A stretch of DNA of 64,000 nt from Dendrophyllia cribrosa (lineage: Eukaryota; Cnidaria; Anthozoa; Scleractinia; Dendrophylliidae), in assembly GCA_024195265.1 (NCBI GenBank), contig JAJLRJ010000006.1:13067139-13131138 (forward strand). The letters run 5' to 3'. The notes under the pieces were generated by a model. The model was not told where the DNA came from. It made no database searches and saw only the letters and a program-made list of their open reading frames with translations. A program made the translations under genes and the position numbers. Positions 20,579-28,700 of this stretch are shown here, one piece after another (positions within the stretch are counted from its first letter, which is position 1; each line of letters opens with the position of its first letter).

Positions 20579-23453
20579 GCGATGGCGATGGCGATGATGA
20601 TGATGATGATGACGATGATGATGATGACGACGATGATGATGATGATAATGATGATGACTTCACCGATCAAGGGATTTAAGTCAGTAGAGTACAGAGGGGA
20701 CCCTGCTTTTAGTTTAAGTTTGCAAGGGTTCCAGTTAACCGGGATTCTAATTATCGAGCTCCAACTGTACGAAGCTCGCTCTTACTAGTCTCTTGATGTT
20801 TCTTGTCGTCCACAGGTTGTTGACGTGGAGACTGGTGAGGCCCTTGGCCCAGGTCACGACGGCGAGATTTGTGTCAAAGGACCAACAGTCATGAAAGGTT
20901 GATATCCGTGACACACTTCATCTACTTCCTTGAAAAAGCACCCCAAGCAATTGTTTCAAATGTCGTTTTACATTTTCAACCTGAATAAACCAGCTTCCAT
21001 GAACTTAGGCAATAGGCGAATATCTGCTAACGTCAATGTTTACATTTTCCCTCATTAGCATACGAATTTACGTAGAGAAGGCATCGTCCGAAAGCTGATT
21101 GTGCTATGCCCTTTCAGTTTCTTTTTGAAGCTCGATTAGAAAATGAAAGAAAATATTCGCCTATATATTGTACTAGGCATGCAGTAATTCTGGAGTATTG
21201 GCCACCTTCCGGCTTTCTGACAGCTTGTTACGGGGAGGGGTTTGTGTTCACAGCAGATTTTCATAGCAAACTAAAGGCGCTTATTCGAAGGAGGCGATTA
21301 ATTAACGAGAATCGAAAACTTCTAAACTACTGAAGTATCTGAAAATAATTGTCAAATCAATTTTTCTTCACTCCCGAGTTAACAACCATACCTTATCCTG
21401 ACCCAGACTATTTTTCCAAGAATCAAAAAAAATCATTGATAACAGCCCTTTGGTGACGCAAATACTACATAACGCTTCCAGTCATCCACGGTTTTAGGTG
21501 GTTATTGACGTCATGTATAACGATGAATGTCATCTATCATTTAGTTTTACTTTGAAAAGCAAACAAAAGAAAAACAGTACGAATAGGAATTGATAGTTGC
21601 GACTCCGCAATTTTGTGTACAGTTGCATGTAGTATATTGTAAAATTCATTAATAATTCATAAGGGTACTAACAAATAGAAATGAGCCATTCCGATCACAT
21701 GGTTAACCCTGTATATCAGATACAACTCACTAGTGGTTGTATCTAATTTACATTCCAGATACAACCACTAGTGAGTTGTATCTGGAATGTGAATTTCACA
21801 AGTTGTTTAGGCCGGTACAACACGGACGCGAATGTACATGTAGTAAACATTACATACAGTTCACCACAACATCCCCTAAATAACACTTAATTATTACTTT
21901 CAGTATCAACCGAGTTCATAATTATAAAGTAAATTGGGAACCGTAAACGGTTTCAAAAGTTGACGTTTCGAGCGCTAGCTTTCGATGCTGTTTAAGGTGG
22001 CCAATTAACTCAATTCTCCACAGGATACGTAATATTTTGATTCTCCACAGGATACCTGAATAACCCAGAAGCTACAGCTCAGACAATTGACAGCGATGGC
22101 TGGCTTCATACAGGCGATATCGGACATTACGACGAAGATGAACATTTCTTTATTGTTGATAGAGTGAAAGAGCTTATAAAATACAAGGGTTACCAGGTAC
22201 ATACGATAAGTTTGCATAAATTTGCATAAATTTGATAATGTGCATAAAGTTGATAATTTGCATAAATTTGATGGATTAGTATGTACAGTTGATAAAGTTG
22301 CACACATTTGTATCTCTAAATTGACGCTGGTTAAATTGTCTAAATTTATAATTTCTCTCTTTCATAACAAGTGGAAAGAACATTTAAATCTACAAAAACT
22401 TGGATATGAATAGCGCTTATTTTCGCTTTTAAATTTCCCGCGCGCCGTCATTTTGAATTTTATGACATAATATGTTGCCTTTCTTGTTAAGAATCGACGT
22501 TCATTTGTATCTAACAATTGGGCAACCGAAAGTCATAAAAATTCAAAATGACGTTGCGCGGGAAATGTAAAGGCGAAAATAAATGATATTCATATCCAAT
22601 TTTTGATACACTAAAATTTTCTTTCCACATGTTAAAATAATTGAAATTTAGACTTTATTTCTATCAATTTAGCATCAATTTGTTATAACAGTGGAGGTTG
22701 TCTTTTAAAAGACTACCTCCATGAATCATTCCAGTGGAAACTCTCATTCAAACACTGCATTTAAAAGATCTCTCGCATTGCATTTGTAAGAGAGCACTCG
22801 AAAATTATTGGTTAGAGCTAGAGAGATTTACAACGGTATCGCGTTATTTATTTCTGCGAACGGCTAAGAAGTATCAGAAATTTGTTTAAGGGCATAGCTG
22901 TAATTTATATTTTAATGGCCTAAGAGGTGCCAAATTTGAAATACAATGACAATAAGGTGGCCTCCTTTTGGATTACTGTCGCATTTGACCCTCGAACCCT
23001 GACATTTAGAGTTGATTTCGATATGTTTTATTCCAGGTTCCTCCGGCCGAACTCGAAGCCCTTCTCGTTTCTCATCCAGACATCGAAGACGCAGCGGTCA
23101 TCGGAGTCCCGAACATCGAGGCTGGTGAACTACCAATGGCATTCGTTGTGCGCAAACCGGGTACAACGCTGACAGAACGAGACGTGGACACATTTGTGGA
23201 TGAAAATGTAGCGCCTTATAAGAAATTACGAGGTGGAGTCGAGTTTGTCGACGAAATTCCCAAGTCTTTAAGTGGTAAAATTCTACGCCGAGAATTAAAG
23301 GACAAACTTAAGGAACTGTCTAAAGTTCAAAAACCTGTGAATTCAAATCGGAGCTTTCGTAAAAGCGTGAAGCAACCCGAGAGAATGACAGCTAACGGAT
23401 CTCCAATAGCCCGGAATTTCGCGGCAAAATCCACTTGTTGTGTTATTATCTAG
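2168..23453 (+). CDS. Unit A: bimodular 4-coumarate-CoA ligase/luciferase-like acyl-CoA synthetase (13 exons, 1112 aa)
   Basis: Exons 2168-2272, 4343-5032, 5945-6119, 6820-6923, 7478-7559, 8127-8272, 10800-11228, 11979-12665, 17867-18041, 19430-19530, 20816-20897, 22051-22196 and 23037-23453 join into one 3339-nt frame with GT...AG junctions. It encodes two full ANL adenylation modules (about 1-520 and 545-1075). Each has the P-loop ([11 protein letters not shown] 181-191; [11 protein letters not shown] 722-732), GYGMTE (324-329; 865-870), the HTGD aspartate (D408; D948), the DR(L/V)KELIKYKG hinge and the catalytic lysine of SGKILRR (K515; K1055). The family adenylates a carboxylic acid with ATP and transfers the acyl group to CoA; the substrate cannot be read here. 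An in-frame TAA at 2153 supports the ATG. Usual single-module length is about 530-550 residues, so this is twice normal. The C-terminus is CCVII, CaaX-like, with no PTS1. Either two transcripts or one fusion is conceivable, but the shared exon 7 strongly favours fusion. Confidence 0.85.
2273..4342 (+). other. Unit A intron 1
   Basis: GT...AG intron holding a tandem repeat at 3119-3415 and otherwise AT-rich sequence without a recognised element. Confidence 0.75.
3119..3415 (-). repeat. Tandem repeat, ~88-bp unit, family T1
   Basis: Three and a bit copies starting atggtaccatgc at 3121, 3209 and 3297. Same family, opposite orientation, as 5595-5760, 6122-6620 and 24190-24600. Units carry the phrases actgctgaagaggtttcatt and ttcatccacagactcaaaag. 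Translatable stretches in it are repeat artefacts. Confidence 0.85.
4343..5032 (+). CDS. Unit A exon 2 (module 1 core, P-loop)
   Basis: 230 codons between a pyrimidine-rich acceptor and gtttgt. Carries the ATP-binding loop [11 protein letters not shown] and the LLPFFHAFG strand, which lines the acyl pocket in luciferase/4CL structures. A poly-G run follows the donor at about 5088-5103. Confidence 0.9.
5033..5944 (+). other. Unit A intron 2
   Basis: Poly-G run near 5088-5103 and a T1-family copy at about 5595-5760; nothing else recognised. Confidence 0.7.
5945..6119 (+). CDS. Unit A exon 3 (module 1)
   Basis: 58 codons plus one base; contains [13 protein letters not shown] and the [11 protein letters not shown] motif (A4 region). 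Ends in phase 1 within the Gly of GYGMTE. Confidence 0.88.
6122..6620 (+). repeat. Tandem repeat, family T1, in unit A intron 3
   Basis: About four diverged ~106-bp copies containing gtctgtggatgaaa, gtgaccattcaa and gagcagtac. Fills most of intron 3 (6120-6819). Confidence 0.8.
6820..6923 (+). CDS. Unit A exon 4 (module 1, GYGMTE)
   Basis: Completes the split glycine and encodes GYGMTELSP, the A5 motif that contacts the adenine and the alpha-phosphate. Ends in NLECK before gtaagt. Confidence 0.88.
7020..7415 (+). repeat. Dispersed repeat R1, copy 1 (uninterrupted)
   Basis: About 395 bases, from cacgcagatattatgatg to ggtgacagtgtctctttaaa, also present at 37284-37857. The end ggtgacagtgtc is the reverse complement of gacactgtcac at about 15370, suggesting a transposon terminus. 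This copy preserves the empty site of the insertion at 37432. Confidence 0.8.
7478..7559 (+). CDS. Unit A exon 5 (module 1)
   Basis: 82 nt; contains [13 protein letters not shown] (A6 motif region), phase 0 in and phase 1 out. Confidence 0.87.
8041..8126 (+). repeat. Tandem splice-acceptor repeats before unit A exon 6
   Basis: The exon-6 acceptor and first exon bases recur upstream at 26-28 base steps: AG at 8044-8045, 8071-8072, 8099-8100 and the true 8125-8126, each after a (t/c)(t/c)cacag-like string and followed by GGAA/GATA then an AATAAC-like string. A two-copy version precedes exon 12 (AG at 22022-22023 and 22049-22050). Confidence 0.75.
8127..8272 (+). CDS. Unit A exon 6 (module 1, HTGD and hinge)
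   Basis: 146 nt encoding DGWLHTGD (ribose-binding Asp408) and [14 protein letters not shown] (hinge between N- and C-domains). Nearly identical to exon 12 of module 2. Its acceptor is preceded by a ladder of acceptor-like copies (8041-8126). Confidence 0.9.
8296..9590. repeat. 17-bp minisatellite, ~76 copies
   Basis: Unit GTGACCACCTCTCCTAA with variants (gcgacc, tcttct, ctcttttaa, ggccacc, catctcc). A longer block recurs near 8343, 8701 and 9333, the first two about 357 bases apart (21 units), so there is higher-order structure. It starts inside a sequence (cagtgaaacctccatgtgcg) resembling a Tigger/pogo-type terminus. Intron 6 of unit A. Confidence 0.95.
10245..10335 (+). mobile_element. tRNA-derived SINE-like fragment
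   Basis: Box A-like TGGTCGTGTAGG (10262-10273) and box B-like GGTTCGAGCC (10309-10318), 35 bases apart and inside a partly paired T-arm. No full cloverleaf or CCA acceptor pairing, so a SINE head or tRNA relic rather than a working tRNA. Confidence 0.45.
10800..11228 (+). CDS. Unit A exon 7: fusion exon, module 1 C-domain continuing into module 2 N-terminus
   Basis: 143 codons with no stop. The first part is the C-terminal domain, VPPAELE to SGKILRR with catalytic Lys515. A charged linker follows (about 520-545), then [16 protein letters not shown] and so on to EAI and gtaagt. That last part is the equivalent of a whole first exon: compare [13 protein letters not shown] at 25606. The position of the ancestral start Met is now Asn (AAC). 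The exon therefore equals last exon plus first exon of two ancestral genes, joined in frame. Confidence 0.9.
11229..11978 (+). other. Unit A intron 7, between the two modules
   Basis: 750 bases with a poly-G run near 11669-11687. No stop-codon/poly-A/promoter arrangement is seen; its position is that of an ordinary intron 1 of a single-module gene. Confidence 0.7.
11979..12665 (+). CDS. Unit A exon 8 (module 2 core, P-loop)
   Basis: 229 codons, [11 protein letters not shown] to QKYE before gttggt. Carries [11 protein letters not shown] and LPFFHSYGM. The pocket strand differs from that of module 1 (HAFGQI versus HSYGMV), so the two modules need not share a substrate. Confidence 0.9.
13243..14940. 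mobile_element. Foldback DNA transposon with transposase remnant
   Basis: Outer termini agggactttaagcaccgg (from 13255) and ccggtgcttaaagtccct (to 14929) are inverted, extending through ggaaccggaacggcaacggc. Inner arms 13580-13738 and about 14339-14515 are also inverted, with a further pair near 13790-13860 and 14225-14315. G/C-rich runs flank both ends. About 1.7 kb in intron 8. Confidence 0.8.
13416..13577 (+). pseudogene. N-terminal remnant of a Harbinger/DDE_Tnp_4-like transposase
   Basis: An ATG-started frame inside the foldback element contains [13 protein letters not shown] text ([20 protein letters not shown]) and then FDFDVLEDD. From memory this resembles the leader of HARBI1/DDE_Tnp_4 proteins in invertebrates (pattern LLLYD...PYxxYxxFDxDxxxDD). 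The frame then runs into an arm of the inverted repeat, so the gene is broken and no catalytic domain remains. Confidence 0.5.
15363..15715 (+). mobile_element. Repeat-borne ORF fragment, element family aaagggacactgtcac
   Basis: Starts at a terminus-like AAAGGGACACTGTCACGAGG and carries an ATG (15467) frame of 82 residues: [20 protein letters not shown], then a basic W/H-rich part and [18 protein letters not shown] donor-like gtatgc follows CGTCGAAG at 15697, so it may be a first exon. A shortened relative lies at 31786-32015. Function unknown; likely transposon protein rather than a host gene. Confidence 0.5.
15787..15880 (-). pseudogene. 5S rRNA-derived fragment
   Basis: On the minus strand it reads ggttctcgtccgatcaccga, then gaagttaagc, tacttggatgggtgaccgcc and tgggaatacc, ending in gtaggct. 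These are the 3' three quarters of metazoan 5S rRNA with box A, intermediate element and box C. The 5' part is degraded. T-runs that could stop RNA polymerase III follow within about 50 bases. Either a 5S pseudogene or the head of a 5S-derived SINE. Confidence 0.8.
15904..17393. mobile_element. Large TTAA-flanked foldback element (~555-bp inverted arms)
   Basis: Left arm about 15904-16457 and right arm about 16842-17393 are near-identical inverted copies, beginning GGTGGCTCGACTGGGTTTTT and ending with its complement, both flanked by TTAA (15900-15903, 17394-17397). The ~385-base spacer has no ORF of note. TTAA points to a piggyBac-type non-autonomous element. Confidence 0.9.
17752..17803. repeat. 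(TGAT)n microsatellite
   Basis: Tandem ttga/tgat tetranucleotides about 60 bases before exon 9. Confidence 0.9.
17867..18041 (+). CDS. Unit A exon 9 (module 2)
   Basis: Same 175-nt length and phases as exon 3; contains [14 protein letters not shown] and [11 protein letters not shown]. Confidence 0.88.
18202..19113. mobile_element. TTAA-flanked inverted-repeat element with internal hairpin
   Basis: Termini AGGGAACCTCCATT and AATGGAGGTTCCCT, each beside TTAA (18198-18201; 19114-19117), plus inverted ggaaataaagtc blocks. The centre holds a near-perfect hairpin with ~72-base arms (about 18820-18892 and 18929-19000; cgcgcgccgcgattttgaat). A diverged relative lies at 22300-22712. Confidence 0.85.
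19327..19358. repeat. Poly-C tract
   Basis: About 30 consecutive C broken by one T, 70 bases before exon 10. Confidence 0.9.
19430..19530 (+). CDS. Unit A exon 10 (module 2, GYGMTE)
   Basis: 101 nt, one codon shorter than its counterparts elsewhere in the array (104 nt), still in phase. Encodes [17 protein letters not shown] and ends in LLAK. Confidence 0.87.
19531..20815 (+). other. Unit A intron 10
   Basis: Contains an inverted repeat at 19701-19829 (tgttcagttatagat / atctataactgaaca) and a GAT/GAC microsatellite at about 20538-20660. The long poly-Ser or poly-Met/Thr frames over the microsatellite are artefacts. Confidence 0.75.
20538..20660. repeat. (GATGAC)n / (GATGGC)n / (GAT)n microsatellite
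   Basis: Compound 3/6-bp tandem repeat. Confidence 0.95.
20816..20897 (+). CDS. Unit A exon 11 (module 2)
   Basis: 82 nt; contains [14 protein letters not shown], identical in motif to exon 5. Confidence 0.87.
20898..22050 (+). other. Unit A intron 11
   Basis: Holds a perfect 27-base inverted repeat (21719-21745 and 21758-21784; agatacaactcactagtggt) and the duplicated acceptor at its 3' end. Confidence 0.75.
22051..22196 (+). CDS. Unit A exon 12 (module 2, HTGD and hinge)
   Basis: 146 nt encoding [12 protein letters not shown] and [14 protein letters not shown]. Very similar at the DNA level to exon 6, including the upstream intron end. Confidence 0.9.
22300..22712. mobile_element. Diverged copy of the 18202-19113 element
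   Basis: Same internal hairpin (tttcgcttttaaatttcccg and its inverted partner ending at about 22588) and the same right end ttgttataacagtggaggtt. Left end degraded. Occupies half of unit A intron 12. Confidence 0.7.
23037..23453 (+). CDS. Unit A exon 13 (module 2 C-domain and CaaX-like end)
   Basis: 138 codons and a TAG stop. Holds VPPAELE, GELPMAF, SGKILRR (catalytic Lys1055) and then a basic, low-complexity tail of about 50 residues that units B and C lack, ending STCCVII. The final four residues CVII fit the C-a-a-X pattern. Confidence 0.88.
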   Translation, partial: VPPAELEALLVSHPDIEDAAVIGVPNIEAGELPMAFVVRKPGTTLTERDVDTFVDENVAPYKKLRGGVEFVDEIPKSLSGKILRRELKDKLKELSKVQKPVNSNRSFRKSVKQPERMTANGSPIARNFAAKSTCCVII

Positions 23454-23767
23454 TTACTAATGGCGACAATTGCAAGGTCCCCGGGGTACTTCTTTTTAGA
23501 CCCTATATAGGTAATATAGCTATGCGAGGCACAAAAGGGCGTGGTGTTGAGTATAGAAATTCAAACGTTTTTTCTCAAAATGGGAATTTTTATTTTATTT
23601 TCTGAAATTGGTTACAGATAAGTTGCTATTTTGGTGGAAATTGTAATGGTACGTTAGCAATTATCTTGGAAGACATGGCGCGAAAACTGGAAGGGTTTAA
23701 AACTGCTCAGGGGATGAAGGAGAATGGAGTTGTTTCTGCCCAGCTATATTCAATATAGATTAATATG

Positions 23768-23773
23768 AATAAA
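23768..23773 (+). terminator. Candidate polyadenylation signal, unit A
   Basis: AATAAA 315 nt after the unit A stop; the first such hexamer I noticed downstream. Confidence 0.35.
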
Positions 23774-24189
23774 AATTGGTATTTTTATCGTGTGCCGGTA
23801 TCTCCCACTTCGTCTCAAGGAAATCCCGCGAGAGCACTTATGCTGTCTCGAGGTCACGGTCAAGAGTATATCTTCAGAAGGGTAGTCCCGAGGGTAGTCC
23901 CTAGGGTAATTCTGACCTCCCATATGGTCCTCAGGATGATCACAAGGGTAGTGTCCTTTGTTGCTCTGAGCCAGCCTCGTTTTCAAGGTCCTTCATTCTC
24001 TCGGGAGAAGGGCTGAATGAGCCTGGGTACGAGGTTGGACCTGAGCGTTCATACACGGACATTTAAGAATAATTATTTGTTAAAGAACTCATAACAATGA
24101 ATGAATGGCACTAATGTGAAACGTAATTAATATTTAAGCAATTTTATTTACGGCCACACACTCCTACAGATCAGTCAAGTCTTCGTCAT

Positions 24190-24600
24190 ATAGCTTGGTT
24201 CTAAATTTTGAATTTTTGGATGAAATCCTAAAGTGTGACCATTCAAGTGAAAGCTAATGAACAGTACTTTCCTGTGGTACTGTTTATTATGCTGTACAAG
24301 ATAAGTTCTAACTTCGGAGTCTGTGGATAAAATCCTAAAGTGTGACCATTCAAATGAAAGCTATTGAGCAGTACTTTCCTGTGGTACTGTTTATTATGCT
24401 GTACAAGATAAGTTCTAACTTCGGAGTCTGTGGATAGAATCCTAATTGTGACCATTCAAATGAAAGCTATTGAGCAGTACTTTCCTGTGGTACTGTTTAT
24501 TATGCTGTATAAGATAAGTTCTAACTTCAGAGTCTGTGGATAGAATCCTAAAGTGTGACCATTCAAATGAATGCACATCAGCAGTATTTTTCGATGGTAC
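24190..24600 (+). repeat. Tandem repeat, family T1, ~106-bp unit
   Basis: Nearly four copies; cctgtggtactg recurs at 24271, 24378 and 24484. Units are well conserved, so expansion here is recent relative to the 6122-6620 copies. Confidence 0.9.
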
Positions 24601-25605
24601 TGTTTGTCTTACAGTATGTTAAAAAATAAAATTGGGAATTTTTTTTTCAGTTTTGATCGACTTATCTTGGGAGTCAAAGGGTTAAAATGTGGTAACAAAA
24701 ACGCATTGGTAACTAAATTGGGCATACACTTTTTGTATTTGCTATGTACATACATATATTTATAGGTTCGTTAATGTAAGATATTACTAAAAGCATTTTT
24801 ATTCAGCTGACATCTTGAAACATAGCACCATCTCAATAAATATGATAAAAATTATTTTCAGTCTGGTTGGCTATTGTTTTTTACCAAACCCAAAAAGAAA
24901 TACTCAAAATGTTGAATTACCGTTATTTATTGTCAGATTCCATACGCGTCTGCACTACCCCATACTAGAAGCTCAGGAACTCCCCACCCCTCTACACACC
25001 CCACACTTAATGTATAACCACAGACGAGACTGGTAAGAAGGACAAATATTCGACTGACTAGGGAGGGGGATGGGGGAGAAAAATGCTCTTTGAAATATTC
25101 TTCCGAATTGTTACTACCTGGTGGTGGTGGAAATGTGTTTTGTGAACTTATGTCGGCGAGAACAGCAATAGGAGACTTAAGATCTGACTACGAGTACCGA
25201 GACAAATTTTATTCCTAGAGTCTCCTTTATATCTTATGGTCTGCAACAGCGAGGAAGGACCGACAGCTCTGGGGACGTGACTGGCCTTAAATTCAAAGGT
25301 CGTACTCGCACTCAATGTCGCACTCGTACTCAAATCTAAAGCTCCCTAATAACTGAAAACGTTTCCCGTTTTTATTTTAGATTTTTTACCTTGCTAAACT
25401 AATTGTTCGATGCTTCCTTCAATATGAATGTTATTTTGGGGGTTTAAAGACCGCGAGGCTGGAATGTCTCCCCAGTCCCCAACCTTCCCACTGTCCTTGT
25501 AACCTTGCGTGACACATAAAAGCGTGACCTTTAAAATTGCAGCTGGTCTCGTGACATTTCGCAATTGAAGCCGCCGTACTGAACGTCTTGCGTTGGACTG
25601 GTAAG

Positions 25606-25710
25606 ATGGCGCTTAAAAGCAAGTACCCAGACATTCCCATTCCTGACAATGTGTCCTGGCCTCAGATAGTCTGTCAGCATTTTGATAAATACGGCGAAAA
25701 AACCGCAATT
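25606..25710 (+). CDS. Unit B exon 1
   Basis: 35 codons, [15 protein letters not shown] to EKTAI, then gtaagt. This is the sequence most like the linker inside exon 7 of unit A. Confidence 0.88.
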
Positions 25711-28700
25711 GTAAGTACATACATGTATTGTGAACATTTGTAGAAGCAGGTAAAACGGCTTTGTCATTCGGATCGAACACTATTAAAGGGCTCAAAGATT
25801 TCCAGCCTTTTTGTATTCTTGGTTGTTGGGTGCGAGTTTAAACCGCAGTCACTAAACCTCTGCATATCGAGCCTGACTGTTTTAACTCTTTTACTCTCAT
25901 TCTTTGACCTTTATTCATAGCATTAGGTACGGTTTTAACTCTTGAGTCTGATCGATCCTCCACTCAGTTAATCAAGCGTGACAGATCACTCAAGCACCGA
26001 GATAAAATAAAGAGATAAGGTCATGTTTTTAAAGTGTACACCATAAACACAGCATTTTTCTTTTTCGAAAGTTAATTTGGCAGTTTTAGGAGACCAAACA
26101 TAACTGAAAGAACTCAAACTTCCGGCTCATCCTCGGTGTAAAAACCTGCCAACTCACGAGTGACGTAAATCAAAGAAAACAAAAGGTACTGAAACAATAT
26201 ATAGAGTGCAATTACAAAGGTAGAAAACAAAGGAAAAAGTCACAGGTTTTTACACCGAAGATGAGCCAAAATTCCACGTGGATGGATTGTAAGTAAATGG
26301 CATATGCAAATTTTTACACACACAATAACTAATATAAATTGCTGTAATTGATATCATAAAAAGTAAAATTGAACAATATCGGTCACATATTGTATTAACA
26401 TTGCATTTCTCGTCGTGTTGAGATTAGAGTTCCCAAAATTCTTATAAAGCAACACATGGTCATGCCTAAATGTTAGACAGACTTCTCTAATTAAAGCCCT
26501 TTCAAGCAAAATGGTGAATTTGTCCGTTTTGATAAAGGATTTCAGATATTGTATTAACATTGCATTTCTCCTCATGTTGAGATTACAGTTGTTTTCCCAA
26601 AATTCTTAGGTAACAGTGTACATCTTCGATTGCATTTTGCTGAAATCAAATGGGCTCTTATTTACCCATCTTGTGAATACAAAACAACTTAAGGTTAATT
26701 TTAGTTTTTCTTGATGTTTTAACAAATAAGCATATATCAGTTTACAAATAAGAAAATCTAATAAATTATTAGCGACTGACATAATATGCATGTCTGAAAC
26801 GAGACATCAAAATATTAAATTTCACTAGCAGACATGTGCGAGAATCCATGCTTTTGGCGCTTCGTGCCTATGGGAGCAGTGGGCAGTGATTTGAGTGAAT
26901 AAGACTAAAACAAAGAGCAAAAAAAAAGTAAAATGACAAATGTTAACTTGCCATTTTAATTTTGGTCCAGGGGAATAATTGCTGCCAGTTTTGCTGGAAG
27001 CCCTTGAGGGATTGTTTTGGGTATTGATTTTTGCCCCCATTCGCACATCCCTGACACTTTAAGAGACTGGTTACCTGTTAGCTAGGATCGAGGACAAAGC
27101 AGTTTACAAATAAGCATAACTATTCAGTAATTACAAATAAAAAAATACATTGTCTGAAACAAGGCATTATGTTAAATACATGAATTGTCTCAAAAGAGAC
27201 ATTACATATAATACAGTAAAAACCCGCAAGTAAGAACCTGCATCTTCCCAAGTTAGCCCGAACAGGTTCTTACATGAATGGTAATTAGCACAAATTTAGG
27301 CTATTTAGGTTCTTATTTTCGGAAGAAAAAAACTACATTGGAGCTAATAGAATTTAATTGGTATTCATCCTATTCCTTATATAAAATCTGCATACCAAGT
27401 AAGTATTTATGTAAAAATGACTGTAATTAGAAAAATTGAAGCACTGATCACAGAACATAACATTATATACATGTACTCTTATTTGCCCACGTGTACTGTA
27501 CACATTTTTTTATATAGATTTTAGAAAATAAGAACCTGTTTCAAATTTTAGGCTAAACAGGTTCTTGTATAGAGGGGGTCTAACTGGCAAATTTTAGCCT
27601 AACAGGTTCTTAAAAACTAGGTTCTTACTTGCGGGTTTTTACTGTACTCTGAGGAGTTTATAAGTTAACAAGTTTATAAGTTTACGACTGAGGGACATGA
27701 AGTGACATTAATTTGCATTTCTGTAACAGTATACTTATTATCTTGTAAAACACGCTTCTCGTAAAAAACGTGTGGGCGCATAAAAGAAGTGTTTTTAAAT
27801 GCAAGCACTGGAATAGGCATTAGTCTTTTGCAATGCTTATTATACACTTATCAATGTTAAGTCTGAAGGGGGGGGGGGGGGGGGGGGAAGGGTGGGCAAG
27901 AGGTGAGGTGAGGCTTTTGACATTTTCCTAAAAAAATGTCAAAGTTCCAATCCAAGTGGTGATGCGGACAAAAAAATAGTAAAAAAATATCAAAATTCGC
28001 TTCCCTAGGGCATTTAAATGCAAGTCAATATCCCCCTAAAAATAAAGCAATGCTACAGTAATAAATTATGCCTTAAGCAACTGGTCACTTGACTACAGCA
28101 GACATTCATGACAGTTCAACAACTGGTTTATTTATGTTGCATTTGATAAGACTCACTTAATTTAGTCCAACAGAGGTTTAAGAATATAATAGAAAACTGT
28201 TGCCCACCTTCACTTGATCATAAAACATAACAAATCAGAGATTATAACTACAAAAACTGAATTACTTCTAAGAATGCTCAATTGAAAACTTTACTAACAT
28301 CTAATTCGTTTGTTTCAATACTTGGTTTCCACTTTCTGAACATTTATAATCCTGTACCTTCTCAGTCATGGGTGGTGAATGATCAATGATTCCCACTCAG
28401 TGGGGCCGAGGCATGTAATGTCAAAATCTCCACCATCAGGGAGGCCATGTTAATACCCCCCCCCCCCCCCCCCCACCCTAAGCCTCCCCCCTCCCCCTCA
28501 AGCTTAAGATTGATAGGTGCATTATTGATTTTGCAGAGATACCAACCTCGACCTGAGGTCTCAAATCTGGAGATTAGATCTATTTTTATTAGCCCAACCT
28601 GTTTCTTATTAACAATTAACCCCCGCCCGTCTCTCTCTCCAGGATTTGTAACAGCGGGTATCTAAAGGGCAGATGGCTACAACTTTTGATACATATTTTT

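Larger units (their letters stand above)
23454..25605. other. Spacer between units A and B
   Basis: 3' UTR of A, a T1-family tandem repeat (24190-24600) and AT-rich sequence. No further gene seen. The promoter of B should lie at its right end but no motif is convincing. Confidence 0.6.

Noticed and set aside
20469..20788. Poly-Ser and Met/Thr-rich reading frames on both strands
   Set aside because: They are translations of the GAT/GAC microsatellite.
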